Assembly: GCF_001559075.2 (NCBI RefSeq)
Contig: NZ_CP014015.2
Coordinates: 1,984,001 to 2,048,000 of the forward strand
Direction: 5' to 3'
Origin: Citrobacter amalonaticus
GTDB lineage: Bacteria; Pseudomonadota; Gammaproteobacteria; Enterobacterales; Enterobacteriaceae
DNA length: 64,000 nt
Made by a program: the position numbers and the translations under genes. Below are positions 26,001-34,982 of the stretch, one piece after another. Within the stretch, counting starts at the first letter, position 1, and every line of letters starts with the position of its first letter. The notes under the pieces are model-generated. The model saw only the letters and a program-made list of their open reading frames with translations, did no database searches and had not been told where the DNA came from.

Positions 26001-26946
26001 CGCTGTTATCGCGGGGCGATTTTCCCCAGCCCTGCCACTGATTCTGGAACCAGTTCACCAGCGTGCTCTGACTGATGCTTTCGCTTAACACGCTGAAGAA
26101 TCGACTGGTATAGACCGGTTCTACTGGTTTCTTCGGTTTACACAACGTCACGCCGCGGAATGGATTTCGCGGGGCGTCGTTGGTTTTCGGCGGTGTCAGA
26201 TTCGGCGTGGAGGTATCCACCTGCGGCTCATTGAGCAGGCTGCTCGGACGGACAAGGGTGATGTCGGCTGGCAGGTTATACACCATTTGCTGTAACACAC
26301 GTACCGTCGACGGATGAGGGTGGCCTATCGCGATGGCAGAACCGTTGCGGCGAGCCAGATCAATCGCGCGGGTAAACTGGCGGCGAATGTCCGCGTCGTT
26401 TTGCGTGTCGTCGAGAAACACTTTCCGCTTAATCACCTTCACGCCGGTCCCGGATGCGGCACGCATCGCCTGACTATTTCCGATGGTCATACTGTCGAGA
26501 AAATAGAGATCGTAGCGTTCCAGCGCCTGCATCACTTTCTGCATACCAAACAGGCTGGAAGTCATTGCGCTGCCCATGTGGTTGTTGAGCCCCACCGCGT
26601 AAGGAACTTTGCCAACCGCCTCGCGAATGATCCGCTCAATTTCGTCGCTGCTCATCTCCGGACGTAGGGTGTCTTTCTCCAGAGGCTGTTTACTCAGCGG
26701 CGCCATCGGCAGATGGATCAGCACTTCATGACCGCTGTTATGCGCTTTGGTCGCCATTTCGCGCGCATGAGGCGCATTGGGCAGCACGGCGACGGAGATT
26801 TGGGAGGGCATCGCCAGTACCTGATTTTCGTAGTGCGGGCGGTAGCCAAAATCGTCAATGACGATGGCAAGTTTGCCAGCAAAAACAGGGGAGGCGAATG
26901 CCAGCAGGCTGGCGAATGAAAGAACCGTACGACGAAACTGAGGCAA
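25987..26946 (-). CDS. yibQ: YibQ, divergent polysaccharide deacetylase family protein
   Basis: This 319-residue exported protein belongs to the divergent polysaccharide deacetylase family (DUF610). It has a signal peptide (RRTVLSFASLLAFASPVFA, cleaved near residue 23), then the family motifs VIDDFGY, HEVLIHLPM and NHMGS. Its substrate is unknown. The start codon is TTG at 26946, four bases after the envC stop, with GGGAAG at a suitable distance on the minus strand. It lies at the end of gpmM-envC-yibQ. Confidence 0.93.
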   Translation of the reverse strand: MPQFRRTVLSFASLLAFASPVFAGKLAIVIDDFGYRPHYENQVLAMPSQISVAVLPNAPHAREMATKAHNSGHEVLIHLPMAPLSKQPLEKDTLRPEMSSDEIERIIREAVGKVPYAVGLNNHMGSAMTSSLFGMQKVMQALERYDLYFLDSMTIGNSQAMRAASGTGVKVIKRKVFLDDTQNDADIRRQFTRAIDLARRNGSAIAIGHPHPSTVRVLQQMVYNLPADITLVRPSSLLNEPQVDTSTPNLTPPKTNDAPRNPFRGVTLCKPKKPVEPVYTSRFFSVLSESISQSTLVNWFQNQWQGWGKSPRDNSVNPG

Positions 26947-26949
26947 AAC

Positions 26950-28197
26950 TTATCTTCCCAACCACGGCTGTGGATTGACGGCCTGACCCTGGCGACGAAT
27001 TTCGAAATAGAGCGACGGTCGACCCTGACCCCCACTGCTACCCACCAGCGCAATCGGCTGGCCGGCGCGAACCTGCGTACCGACACTGACCAGCGCACTC
27101 TGGTTGTAGCCATAAAGACTCATGTCGCCCTTGCCGTGTTCAACGACGACGACCAGTCCGTATCCCTGCAGCCAGTCCGCCAGAATGACGCGACCATCGG
27201 CAATGGCTTTCACTTCAGTGCCTTCAGACGCACCGATAACCATCCCCTTCCAACGTAGCTCACCTTGCAATTGTTCGCCATAGCGATGCAGCGTGGGGCC
27301 GCGAACGGGCCAGAATGCCTGGCCGCGTGGTGAACCCAGGCCGCCGGTACGCGACATCAGCGATTTCTCACTGTCTGTGGGCTTGTACGTGGTGCCTTTG
27401 CGGGTGGCCTCTTTCTGGCGATTACGCACCGCTTCCGCCTCGCGTGCTTCACGTTCGGCACGGGCTTTGGCGGCCGCCTCGGCACGGGCAATGCTGTTAC
27501 GCAAACGGGATTCGTTGGCGCGCAGTTCGCTGAGCTGTTGCTGGCCCTGCTGAATAGAGGACTCCAGCCCGGCGAGGGTTTTCTTACGTTCGTTACGCGC
27601 CTGCTCAAGCTTCGCCTGCTGGGCGCGCTGTTCATACAGCAGCGTCTGTTGCTGACTCTGCTTCTCTTCCAGTTCGGCGCGCTGAGCGGCGACCTCTTCG
27701 CGAGTCTGCTTCAGCTCGTTGATCGTCTCCTGGCGCGCCTGGTTCAGATAACCAAAGTAGGCCTGCAAACGCTGGCCGCGCTGGCTCTCTTCGCCGCTGA
27801 GGATAAGCTGAATACCGGTGTGTTCACCCTGGCGAAACGCGGCATCCAGCTGCGCGGCGAGGCTGCGCTCCTGGTTGGCTTTCTGCCGTTCCAGCTTCGC
27901 GATAGAAGCATTCATCTCATCGATTTGTTTGTTCAGCTGCGCGAGCGTGTTTTGCGTTTCACGTAACTGGCGTGCGGCGGCGGAGATGGCCTCTTCCTGC
28001 GCCTTCAGCTGCGCGAGCAGGCCAGAACGCTGTTGCTGTTGCTGACGAACGGCGCGTTCTTTGGCGGCGATATCTGCCTGAATAGATTTAAGCTGATCGC
28101 GGTCATCCGCGTGGGCGGAAAAGGCGCACAACAATACGCCAGCGCTCACCACGCTGGCGTAAATCAGGGGCCTGACTGAAAACCGTCTTGGTTTCAT
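26950..28197 (-). CDS. envC: murein hydrolase activator EnvC
   Basis: This 415-residue periplasmic protein activates the amidases AmiA and AmiB at the septum, downstream of FtsEX. It has a signal peptide ending SAHA, long Gln/Glu/Lys-rich coiled coils (about residues 35-270), and a C-terminal LytM domain. As in other EnvC proteins, that domain lacks the usual catalytic metal ligands and serves as an activator. A frame-open ATG at 28233 would add 12 residues; 28197 gives the compact MKPRRF signal-peptide start, but neither has a strong ribosome site. It lies downstream of gpmM. Confidence 0.95.
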   Translation of the reverse strand: MKPRRFSVRPLIYASVVSAGVLLCAFSAHADDRDQLKSIQADIAAKERAVRQQQQQRSGLLAQLKAQEEAISAAARQLRETQNTLAQLNKQIDEMNASIAKLERQKANQERSLAAQLDAAFRQGEHTGIQLILSGEESQRGQRLQAYFGYLNQARQETINELKQTREEVAAQRAELEEKQSQQQTLLYEQRAQQAKLEQARNERKKTLAGLESSIQQGQQQLSELRANESRLRNSIARAEAAAKARAEREAREAEAVRNRQKEATRKGTTYKPTDSEKSLMSRTGGLGSPRGQAFWPVRGPTLHRYGEQLQGELRWKGMVIGASEGTEVKAIADGRVILADWLQGYGLVVVVEHGKGDMSLYGYNQSALVSVGTQVRAGQPIALVGSSGGQGRPSLYFEIRRQGQAVNPQPWLGR

Positions 28198-28242
28198 GGC
28201 CCCATTTTCGCTATTTATCGTCTTTCCCCTCATGGGGAAGGA

Positions 28243-29787
28243 TTATTCCACGATGAACAGCGGCTTACCAGTCATCTCTTGCGGGATTTCCATACCCATC
28301 AGCGTCAACATGGTAGGGGCGATATCGGAAAGTTTGCCGCCTTCCACCGCTTTCACATTTTTGCTGCCGACATAAATCAGCGGAACCGGCAGGTTAGTGT
28401 GCGCGGTGTGCGCCTGACCGGTTGCCGGATCGCGCATCTGCTCGGCGTTGCCGTGGTCAGCGGTGATCAGCAGTTGACCGCCAACGGACTCAACCGCTTT
28501 CGTCACCTGCTCAACACAGTGGTCCAGTGCTTCAACCGCTTTAACCGCCGCTTCCATCACGCCCGTGTGACCGACCATGTCGCCGTTCGGGTAGTTACAG
28601 ATGATGGTGTCGTATTTCCCGCTTTCGATAGCGGCCACCAGTTTTTCGGTCAGCTCTGCGGAGCTCATTTCCGGCTGCAGATCGTAGGTCGCCACTTTCG
28701 GTGAGTTGATCAGGATGCGATCTTCACCGGTGAACGGCTCTTCAACGCCGCCGTTGAAGAAGAAGGTGACGTGGGCGTATTTTTCCGTTTCGGAGATACG
28801 CAACTGCGTTTTGTCGTTCTTCGCCATCCATTCGCCAAGCGTGTTCGCCAGCGAGGCGGGCGGATAGGCAACGGCCGTTTTGATGTCGGCTGCGTATTCG
28901 GTCAACATCACGAAGTTCAGGTTAACCACTTTCTTGCGCGCGAAGCCGTCAAAGTCAGCGTTAACAAAGGCACGAGTGATTTCACGCGCACGGTCAGCAC
29001 GGAAGTTCATGAAAATGAGCGTGTCGCCGTCTTCCATCGCGGCATCGGCCTGGCCTTCGGCGCGGATCACGGTGGCTTTCACGAATTCATCGTTTTCATC
29101 GCGGGCATAGGCGGCCTGCAGACCTTCAACGGCGGTATTAGCCTGGAATTCACCCTGCGCCAGCGTCATCAGGTCATACGCTTTCTCCACGCGATCCCAA
29201 CGGTTGTCGCGGTCCATCGCGTAGTAACGGCCAATGATGGAGGCGACGCGACCTTTGCCCAGCGCGGCAAATTTCTCTTCGAATTTTTTCAGAGATGACT
29301 CTGCGCTGCGTGGCGGCGTATCGCGGCCATCGAGGAAAGCGTGCAGATAGATTTTCTCTGCGCCACGCTCAGCGGCCAGTTCAACCATCGCCATGATGTG
29401 ATCTTCGTGGCTATGGACGCCACCGGCAGAGAGCAGACCCATGATGTGCACGGCTTTACCGGCGTTTTTCGCCTGGTCAACCGCTGCGGTCAGCGTCGGG
29501 TTAGCAAAGAAAGTACGTTCTTTAATTTCAACGTCCAGACGGGTCAGGTCCTGATACACGATGCGGCCCGCGCCCAGGTTAACGTGACCGACTTCGGAGT
29601 TACCCATCTGACGATCGGGCAGGCCCACTTCCAGACCGGAAGCATCGATCAGGGTATGCGGGCGTTTTGCCCACAGCGCATCCATTACCGGGGTTTTGGC
29701 AGTAAAAATGGCGTTATCCTGGCTGTCTTCACGGTAGCCATAGCCATCCAGAATCACCAGTACCATAGGTTTTTTAGAAACCGACAT
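28243..29787 (-). CDS. gpmM: 2,3-bisphosphoglycerate-independent phosphoglycerate mutase
   Basis: This 514-residue manganese enzyme of the alkaline-phosphatase superfamily interconverts 3- and 2-phosphoglycerate in glycolysis. The phospho-acceptor serine is at 64 in MGNSEVGH, with the metal sites VILDGYG near residue 11, GVHSHEDH and TADHGNAE further on. It is first in gpmM-envC-yibQ and divergent from yibN across about 250 bases. Confidence 0.98.
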   Translation of the reverse strand: MSVSKKPMVLVILDGYGYREDSQDNAIFTAKTPVMDALWAKRPHTLIDASGLEVGLPDRQMGNSEVGHVNLGAGRIVYQDLTRLDVEIKERTFFANPTLTAAVDQAKNAGKAVHIMGLLSAGGVHSHEDHIMAMVELAAERGAEKIYLHAFLDGRDTPPRSAESSLKKFEEKFAALGKGRVASIIGRYYAMDRDNRWDRVEKAYDLMTLAQGEFQANTAVEGLQAAYARDENDEFVKATVIRAEGQADAAMEDGDTLIFMNFRADRAREITRAFVNADFDGFARKKVVNLNFVMLTEYAADIKTAVAYPPASLANTLGEWMAKNDKTQLRISETEKYAHVTFFFNGGVEEPFTGEDRILINSPKVATYDLQPEMSSAELTEKLVAAIESGKYDTIICNYPNGDMVGHTGVMEAAVKAVEALDHCVEQVTKAVESVGGQLLITADHGNAEQMRDPATGQAHTAHTNLPVPLIYVGSKNVKAVEGGKLSDIAPTMLTLMGMEIPQEMTGKPLFIVE

Positions 29788-30034
29788 TGCGAAACCTCAC
29801 ACTCAAGAGACAAAAATAATTGCGTAATTTTACTACAGCTGAATCGATAAAATAGCCTCAGAAGATCAAAGAATGGGGCAGGCTGGTTCATGGATGGCAC
29901 GGATTTGCACTTTTTTTTCCGTAGCGCCCCGCAAAAATGCAATCCATTGCACGCGCTGGCTGTATTTGCGCCAACGCGCAGGTATACTCCTGTCCTGGTT
30001 TTTTTAATCACTGAGTCGGGAGTTGTTACCCCCC
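29788..30034. promoter_or_regulatory. gpmM-yibN divergent promoter region
   Basis: This gene-free stretch must contain promoters for the leftward gpmM operon and the rightward yibN-grxC-secB-gpsA operon. TATACT at 29983-29988 is a good rightward -10 about 45 bases before the yibN ATG. TTGCAC at 29947 is too far (30 bases) to be its -35. Confidence 0.45.
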
Positions 30035-30466
30035 ATGCAAGAAATTATGCAATTTGTTAGCCGCCATCCCATACTGAGTATCGCCTGGATTGCGTTACTG
30101 GTGGCGGTATTGTTCACCACGTTTAAAGGCCTGACGTCGAAAGTTAAGGTCATCACTCGCGGCGAAGCCACGCGTCTTATCAACAAAGAAGACGCCGTGA
30201 TCGTGGATTTACGTCAGCGTGACGATTTCCGCAAAGGCCATATCGCGGGTTCCATTAACCTGCTGCCGAGCGAAATCAAAGCGAACAACGTGGGCGAGCT
30301 GGAAAAGCACAAAGACAAACCGGTTATCGTGGTCGATGGTTCCGGCATGCAGTGCCAGGAAGCGGCAAACGCGCTGATCAAAGCGGGCTTTGAGAAAGTG
30401 TCTGTGCTGAAAGAAGGCGTTGCGGGCTGGAGCGGTGAGAATCTGCCGCTGGTTCGTGGGAAATAA
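30035..30466 (+). CDS. yibN: YibN, membrane-anchored rhodanese-domain protein
   Basis: This 143-residue protein has one N-terminal transmembrane segment (about residues 12-30, ILSIAWIALLVAVLFTTF) and a rhodanese domain. The usual catalytic Cys lies in the loop VDGSGMQCQE. Its role is poorly known; in E. coli it has been linked to the Sec/YidC membrane machinery. An upstream ATG at 30023 adds four residues, but MQEIMQF is the family start. It heads yibN-grxC-secB-gpsA. Confidence 0.94.
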   Translation: MQEIMQFVSRHPILSIAWIALLVAVLFTTFKGLTSKVKVITRGEATRLINKEDAVIVDLRQRDDFRKGHIAGSINLLPSEIKANNVGELEKHKDKPVIVVDGSGMQCQEAANALIKAGFEKVSVLKEGVAGWSGENLPLVRGK

Positions 30467-30498
30467 TTTTCCCGACGTAAACGAATTTGGAGATAAGT

Positions 30499-30750
30499 AT
30501 GGCCAATATCGAGATCTACACCAAAGCAACCTGCCCGTTTTGCCATCGTGCGAAAGCGCTGCTGAACAGCAAGGGTGTGAGCTTCCAGGAACTGCCGATC
30601 GACGGCGATGCCGTGAAGCGTGAAGAGATGATCAAGCGCAGTGGTCGTACGACGGTTCCGCAGATTTTTATTGATGCACAGCACATTGGCGGCTGTGACG
30701 ACTTGTATGCGTTGGATGCGCGTGGTGGACTTGATCCCCTGCTGAGCTAA
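30499..30750 (+). CDS. grxC: glutaredoxin 3
   Basis: This 83-residue thioltransferase has the redox-active CPFC (Cys12 and Cys15), the TVP cis-proline motif and GGCDDL for glutathione binding. It reduces disulfides and mixed glutathione disulfides in the cytoplasm. The ATG at 30499 is preceded by TTGGAG; a longer frame from 30487 uses an internal ATG of the ribosome-site region and is rejected. It lies between yibN and secB. Confidence 0.97.
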   Translation: MANIEIYTKATCPFCHRAKALLNSKGVSFQELPIDGDAVKREEMIKRSGRTTVPQIFIDAQHIGGCDDLYALDARGGLDPLLS

Positions 30751-30812
30751 CGCTGGGCCATATTATTGGCATCAAGCGCTATTTAAGGACAACACTAAAG
30801 GGTTTTCTACAC

Positions 30813-31280
30813 ATGTCAGAACAAAACAACACCGAAATGGCTTTCCAGATCCAGCGTATTTACACCAAAGATGTCTCTTTTGAAGCGCCGAATGCGCCGC
30901 ATGTTTTCCAGAAAGATTGGCAGCCAGAGGTTAAACTTGATCTGGATACAGCATCTACTCAACTGGCAGATGACGTATACGAAGTGGTGCTGCGTGTTAC
31001 CGTAACGGCTTCCCTGGGTGAAGAAACGGCGTTCCTGTGCGAAGTTCAGCAAGGCGGTATCTTCTCTATCAGCGGAATCGAAGGCACCCAGATGGCGCAT
31101 TGCCTGGGCGCATACTGCCCGAACATTCTGTTCCCGTATGCCCGCGAATGCATCACCAGCCTGGTTTCACGCGGTACATTCCCGCAACTGAACCTTGCGC
31201 CGGTTAACTTTGATGCGCTGTTCATGAACTATTTACAGCAGCAGGCTGGCGAAGGTACTGAAGAACATCAGGATGCCTGA
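30813..31280 (+). CDS. secB: protein-export chaperone SecB
   Basis: This 155-residue tetrameric chaperone keeps precursor proteins unfolded and delivers them to SecA. The N-terminus MSEQNNTEMAFQIQRIYTKDVSFEAP and the GIFSISGI and CPNILFPYARE segments are characteristic. Its TGA overlaps the ATG of gpsA by one base. Confidence 0.98.
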   Translation: MSEQNNTEMAFQIQRIYTKDVSFEAPNAPHVFQKDWQPEVKLDLDTASTQLADDVYEVVLRVTVTASLGEETAFLCEVQQGGIFSISGIEGTQMAHCLGAYCPNILFPYARECITSLVSRGTFPQLNLAPVNFDALFMNYLQQQAGEGTEEHQDA

Positions 31281-32299
31281 TGAACCAAAGTAATGCTTCA
31301 ATGACTGTGATCGGTGCCGGCTCGTACGGCACCGCTCTTGCCATCACCCTGGCAAGAAATGGCCACCAGGTTGTCCTGTGGGGCCACGATCCTAAACATA
31401 TCGCGACCCTTGAGCACGATCGCTGCAACGTCGCGTTCCTCCCGGATGTGCCTTTCCCCGATACGTTACGCCTCGAAAGCGACTTAGCCACTGCGTTGGC
31501 GGCCAGCCGCGATATTCTGGTAGTCGTGCCCAGCCATGTCTTTGGCGAAGTATTGCGACAGATTAAGCCTCTGCTGCGTCCTGACGCGCGTCTGGTCTGG
31601 GCAACCAAAGGGCTGGAAGCAGAGACGGGTCGCCTGTTGCAGGACGTTGCCCGTGAAGCGCTGGGCGATCAAATCCCGCTGGCGGTGATTTCCGGACCGA
31701 CGTTCGCGAAAGAACTGGCGGCAGGCATGCCGACGGCCATCTCCCTGGCTTCCACTGACGACACCTTTGCTGACGATCTGCAGCAACTGCTGCACTGCGG
31801 TAAGAGTTTCCGTGTCTACAGCAATCCGGATTTCATCGGCGTCCAGTTGGGCGGCGCGGTGAAGAACGTGATTGCGATTGGCGCGGGAATGTCTGACGGC
31901 ATTGGTTTTGGCGCTAACGCCCGTACCGCGCTGATTACTCGCGGTCTGGCGGAAATGTCGCGTCTGGGCGCGGCGCTGGGCGCCGATCCGGCAACCTTTA
32001 TGGGAATGGCCGGGTTAGGCGATCTGGTGCTGACCTGTACCGACAACCAGTCGCGCAACCGCCGTTTTGGCATGATGCTCGGTCAGGGCATGGATGTACA
32101 AGGCGCGCAGGACAAGATTGGACAGGTGGTGGAAGGCTACCGCAATACGAAAGAAGTTCGCGAGTTGGCGCACCGTTTTGGTGTCGAAATGCCAATAACC
32201 GAGGAAATTTATCAAGTATTATATTGCGGAAAAAACGCGCGCGAGGCAGCATTGACGTTATTAGGTCGTGCACGCAAGGACGAGCGAAGCAGCCACTAG
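31280..32299 (+). CDS. gpsA: glycerol-3-phosphate dehydrogenase [NAD(P)+]
   Basis: This 339-residue enzyme reduces dihydroxyacetone phosphate to sn-glycerol 3-phosphate for phospholipid synthesis. The dinucleotide motif VIGAGSYGTA is near residue 12, the conserved ISGPTFAKEL near 140, and the catalytic lysine region GGAVKNVIAIGAG near 190. It is coupled to secB by a TGATG overlap and is followed by cysE after a GC-rich hairpin. Confidence 0.98.
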   Translation: MNQSNASMTVIGAGSYGTALAITLARNGHQVVLWGHDPKHIATLEHDRCNVAFLPDVPFPDTLRLESDLATALAASRDILVVVPSHVFGEVLRQIKPLLRPDARLVWATKGLEAETGRLLQDVAREALGDQIPLAVISGPTFAKELAAGMPTAISLASTDDTFADDLQQLLHCGKSFRVYSNPDFIGVQLGGAVKNVIAIGAGMSDGIGFGANARTALITRGLAEMSRLGAALGADPATFMGMAGLGDLVLTCTDNQSRNRRFGMMLGQGMDVQGAQDKIGQVVEGYRNTKEVRELAHRFGVEMPITEEIYQVLYCGKNAREAALTLLGRARKDERSSH

Positions 32300-32324
32300 T
32301 CTCAAGGATCCGTTTTTAAAAAAT

Positions 32325-32353
32325 GACCCGGCCCGCGAAGAACGGGCCGGTCG
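32325..32353 (+). terminator. GC-rich hairpin between gpsA and cysE
   Basis: CCGGCCCG (32328-32335) pairs with CGGGCCGG (32343-32350) around a 7-base loop. It lacks a T-run, so it may be an RNA-stability or partial-termination element rather than a full terminator. cysE starts 26 bases later. Confidence 0.6.
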
Positions 32354-32378
32354 TTAGCCTCATTACCTGGAGCCCGCA

Positions 32379-33200
32379 ATGCCGTGTGAAGAACTGGATA
32401 TCGTCTGGAACAATATAAAAGCCGAAGCCCGCGCTCTGGCAGACTGTGAGCCTATGCTGGCCAGTTTTTACCACGCAACGCTACTCAAGCATGAGAATCT
32501 GGGCAGTGCGCTAAGCTACATGCTGGCGAACAAACTGGCATCGCCCATTATGCCCGCCATAGCGATCCGTGAAGTGGTCGAAGAAGCGTATGCGGCAGAC
32601 CCGGAAATGATCGCCTCAGCAGCCTGTGATATTCAGGCCGTCCGCACGCGTGACCCGGCGGTCGATAAATACTCCACTCCGCTTTTGTACCTGAAAGGTT
32701 TTCATGCCTTGCAGGCCTACCGCATTGGCCACTGGCTGTGGAATGAAGGTCGTCGCGCGCTGGCAATCTTCCTGCAAAACCAGGTCTCCGTGACGTTCCA
32801 GGTGGATATTCACCCGGCGGCGAAGATTGGTCGTGGGATCATGCTCGATCATGCCACCGGCATTGTCGTCGGTGAGACGGCGGTGATCGAAGATGACGTG
32901 TCAATCCTGCAATCGGTCACCCTCGGCGGGACCGGTAAAACCAGCGGCGATCGTCATCCCAAAATTCGTGAAGGCGTAATGATTGGCGCGGGGGCGAAAA
33001 TCCTCGGCAATATCGAAGTCGGACGTGGCGCGAAAATTGGTGCCGGTTCCGTGGTGTTACAGCCCGTTCCGCCGCACACCACCGCCGCAGGCGTCCCGGC
33101 GCGCATTGTCGGTAAGCCAGACAGCGATAAGCCGTCCATGGATATGGATCAGCATTTCAACGGGATACACCATACTTTCGAGTACGGCGACGGTATCTGA
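32379..33200 (+). CDS. cysE: serine O-acetyltransferase
   Basis: This 273-residue enzyme makes O-acetylserine from serine and acetyl-CoA, the first committed step of cysteine synthesis. The N-terminal helical domain is followed by a left-handed beta-helix with hexapeptide repeats (HPAAKIGRGIMLDHATGIVVGE region, residues about 145-230). The catalytic His/Asp pair is in that region, and a C-terminal tail binds CysK. It is the last gene of the yibN-cysE cluster and is followed by a REP pair. Confidence 0.98.
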   Translation: MPCEELDIVWNNIKAEARALADCEPMLASFYHATLLKHENLGSALSYMLANKLASPIMPAIAIREVVEEAYAADPEMIASAACDIQAVRTRDPAVDKYSTPLLYLKGFHALQAYRIGHWLWNEGRRALAIFLQNQVSVTFQVDIHPAAKIGRGIMLDHATGIVVGETAVIEDDVSILQSVTLGGTGKTSGDRHPKIREGVMIGAGAKILGNIEVGRGAKIGAGSVVLQPVPPHTTAAGVPARIVGKPDSDKPSMDMDQHFNGIHHTFEYGDGI

Positions 33201-33206
33201 TCTCTT

Positions 33207-33274
33207 GCCCGGTGGCACAGTGCTTACCGGGCCTACAAAACCGCAGGTCGGATAAAGCGACAGCCGGCATCCGA
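33207..33274. repeat. Pair of inverted REP elements (BIME)
   Basis: GCCCGGTGGCACAG...CTTACCGGGCCTACA at 33207-33237 is a REP hairpin; the second copy runs the opposite way at 33243-33274 (GCAGGTCGGATAAAGCG then GGCATCCGAC). The pair lies between the converging genes cysE and trmL, the usual location for such elements, where they stabilise mRNA and help terminate. Confidence 0.85.
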
Positions 33275-33278
33275 CAAT

Positions 33279-33755
33279 TCAAAGTGTGCGCAAGACTGCG
33301 CCAGGATATCCCAACTGGCGCCACGCCTCATACACCACCACCGACACGGCATTTGACAGGTTCATACTGCGGCTGTCCGGCATCATCGGAATACGGATTT
33401 TTTGTTCAGCGGGCAGGGCATCGAGAATGCTGGCTGGCAGACCGCGCGTTTCCGGACCAAACATCAGATAATCACCATCCTGATAACTCACCGCACTGTG
33501 TGCAGGCGTGCCTTTCGTGGTGAGGGCAAACAGGCGCTGCGGGTTTTCTGCGGCGACAAAGGCGTCATAATCATGATGGCGCTGGACGGCGGCGAACTCG
33601 TGATAATCCAGACCGGCACGGCGCAGGCGCTTGTCGTCCCAGGTAAAGCCCATCGGCTCAATGATATGCAGACGAAAACCGGTATTGGCGCAAAGGCGAA
33701 TGATGTTGCCCGTGTTCGGCGGGATTTCTGGTTCAAATAAAACGATGTTAAGCAT
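33279..33755 (-). CDS. trmL: tRNA (cytidine/uridine-2'-O-)-methyltransferase TrmL
   Basis: This 158-residue SPOUT-fold methyltransferase modifies the wobble base 34 of tRNA-Leu isoacceptors with AdoMet. The knotted AdoMet site is visible in MFGPETRGLP near residue 98 and RSMNLSNAVSVVVYE near 130. The N-terminus MLNIVLFEPEIPPNTGNIIR is characteristic. It ends next to the REP pair and converges on cysE. Confidence 0.97.
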   Translation of the reverse strand: MLNIVLFEPEIPPNTGNIIRLCANTGFRLHIIEPMGFTWDDKRLRRAGLDYHEFAAVQRHHDYDAFVAAENPQRLFALTTKGTPAHSAVSYQDGDYLMFGPETRGLPASILDALPAEQKIRIPMMPDSRSMNLSNAVSVVVYEAWRQLGYPGAVLRTL

Positions 33756-33794
33756 GCTGCCCCCTTAATGACGGGGGGCAGAATAGCACTTTCA

Positions 33795-34982
33795 CTACGC
33801 CGCATCACCCTGCGCCAACGAGGCCAGCGCGGCAGGCAGTTTGGTAAGCTCTTGCACCAGTGAATCGCGGCTGATTTCGCTGATAGATTTCGTACCGGTC
33901 AGCGTCATGGCAACCTTCATCTCTTTTTCGATCAGATTCAACAGATTGGCCACACCGGCCTGACCCGCCGTCGCCAGCGCATACAGATATGCACGGCCCA
34001 GCAGGACGGTGTCGGCACCCAGCGCAATCATCCGTACCACGTCCAGCCCGTTACGGATGCCGCTGTCCGCCAGAATGGCGATATCGCCTTTCACCGCATC
34101 GGCAATAGCGGGCAGGGCGCGCGCGGAAGAGAGCACGCCGTCTAACTGACGACCACCGTGGTTAGAGACCACAATCCCATCGGCGCCAAAGCGAACGGCG
34201 TCGCGGGCGTCTTCCGGATCGAGGATCCCTTTGATCACCATCGGGCCATCCCAGAACTCCCGGATCCACTCAAGGTCCTTCCATGAAATTGACGGATCAA
34301 AGTTGTTTGCCAGCCAGCCGATGTAATCTTCCAGTCCGGTCGGTTTGCCGAGATAAGTGGAGATGTTGCCGAGATCGTGTGGACGACCGTTCAGACCGAC
34401 GTCCCAGGCCCACTGTGGATGAGTGACTGCCTGCCAGTAGCGACGCAGCGCGGCATTTGGACCGCTCATCCCGGAGTGGGCGTCACGATAGCGCGCCCCC
34501 GGCGTTGGCATATCGACCGTAAAGACCAGCGTTGAACAGCCCGCCGCTTTTGCGCGTTCCAGCGCATTACGCATGAATCCACGGTCGCGCAGAACATACA
34601 ACTGGAACCACATCGGACGGTTAATGGTTGGCGCGACTTCTTCTATCGGGCACACGGAGACGGTGGAAAGGGTAAACGGGATCCCTTTCGCATCGGCTGC
34701 CGCGGCGGCCTGCACTTCGCCGCGGCGGGCATACATGCCGCACAGCCCGACCGGCGCCAGCGCCACCGGCATCGACAGTTTTTCGTTAAACAGCGTGGTT
34801 TCCAGGCTCAAGTCAGACATGTTTTTCAGCACGCGCTGGCGTAGCGCCACGTCCGATAAGTCTTCCACGTTACGACGCAGGGTATGCTCCGCATACGCGC
34901 CGCCGTCGATGTAGTGAAACAGGAACGGGGGCAGAATGCGCTGGGCTGCGGCGCGATAATCGCTGGCGGCTGAAATAATCAT
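33795..34982 (-). CDS. lldD: L-lactate dehydrogenase (FMN, quinone-linked)
   Basis: This 395-residue membrane-associated flavoenzyme oxidises L-lactate to pyruvate and passes electrons to quinone. The alpha-hydroxyacid oxidase signature SNHGGRQLDG near residue 273 carries the catalytic His and the substrate Arg, and VIKGIL contributes the FMN-binding Lys. It overlaps lldR by four bases and is the last gene of lldPRD. Confidence 0.97.
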   Translation of the reverse strand: MIISAASDYRAAAQRILPPFLFHYIDGGAYAEHTLRRNVEDLSDVALRQRVLKNMSDLSLETTLFNEKLSMPVALAPVGLCGMYARRGEVQAAAAADAKGIPFTLSTVSVCPIEEVAPTINRPMWFQLYVLRDRGFMRNALERAKAAGCSTLVFTVDMPTPGARYRDAHSGMSGPNAALRRYWQAVTHPQWAWDVGLNGRPHDLGNISTYLGKPTGLEDYIGWLANNFDPSISWKDLEWIREFWDGPMVIKGILDPEDARDAVRFGADGIVVSNHGGRQLDGVLSSARALPAIADAVKGDIAILADSGIRNGLDVVRMIALGADTVLLGRAYLYALATAGQAGVANLLNLIEKEMKVAMTLTGTKSISEISRDSLVQELTKLPAALASLAQGDAA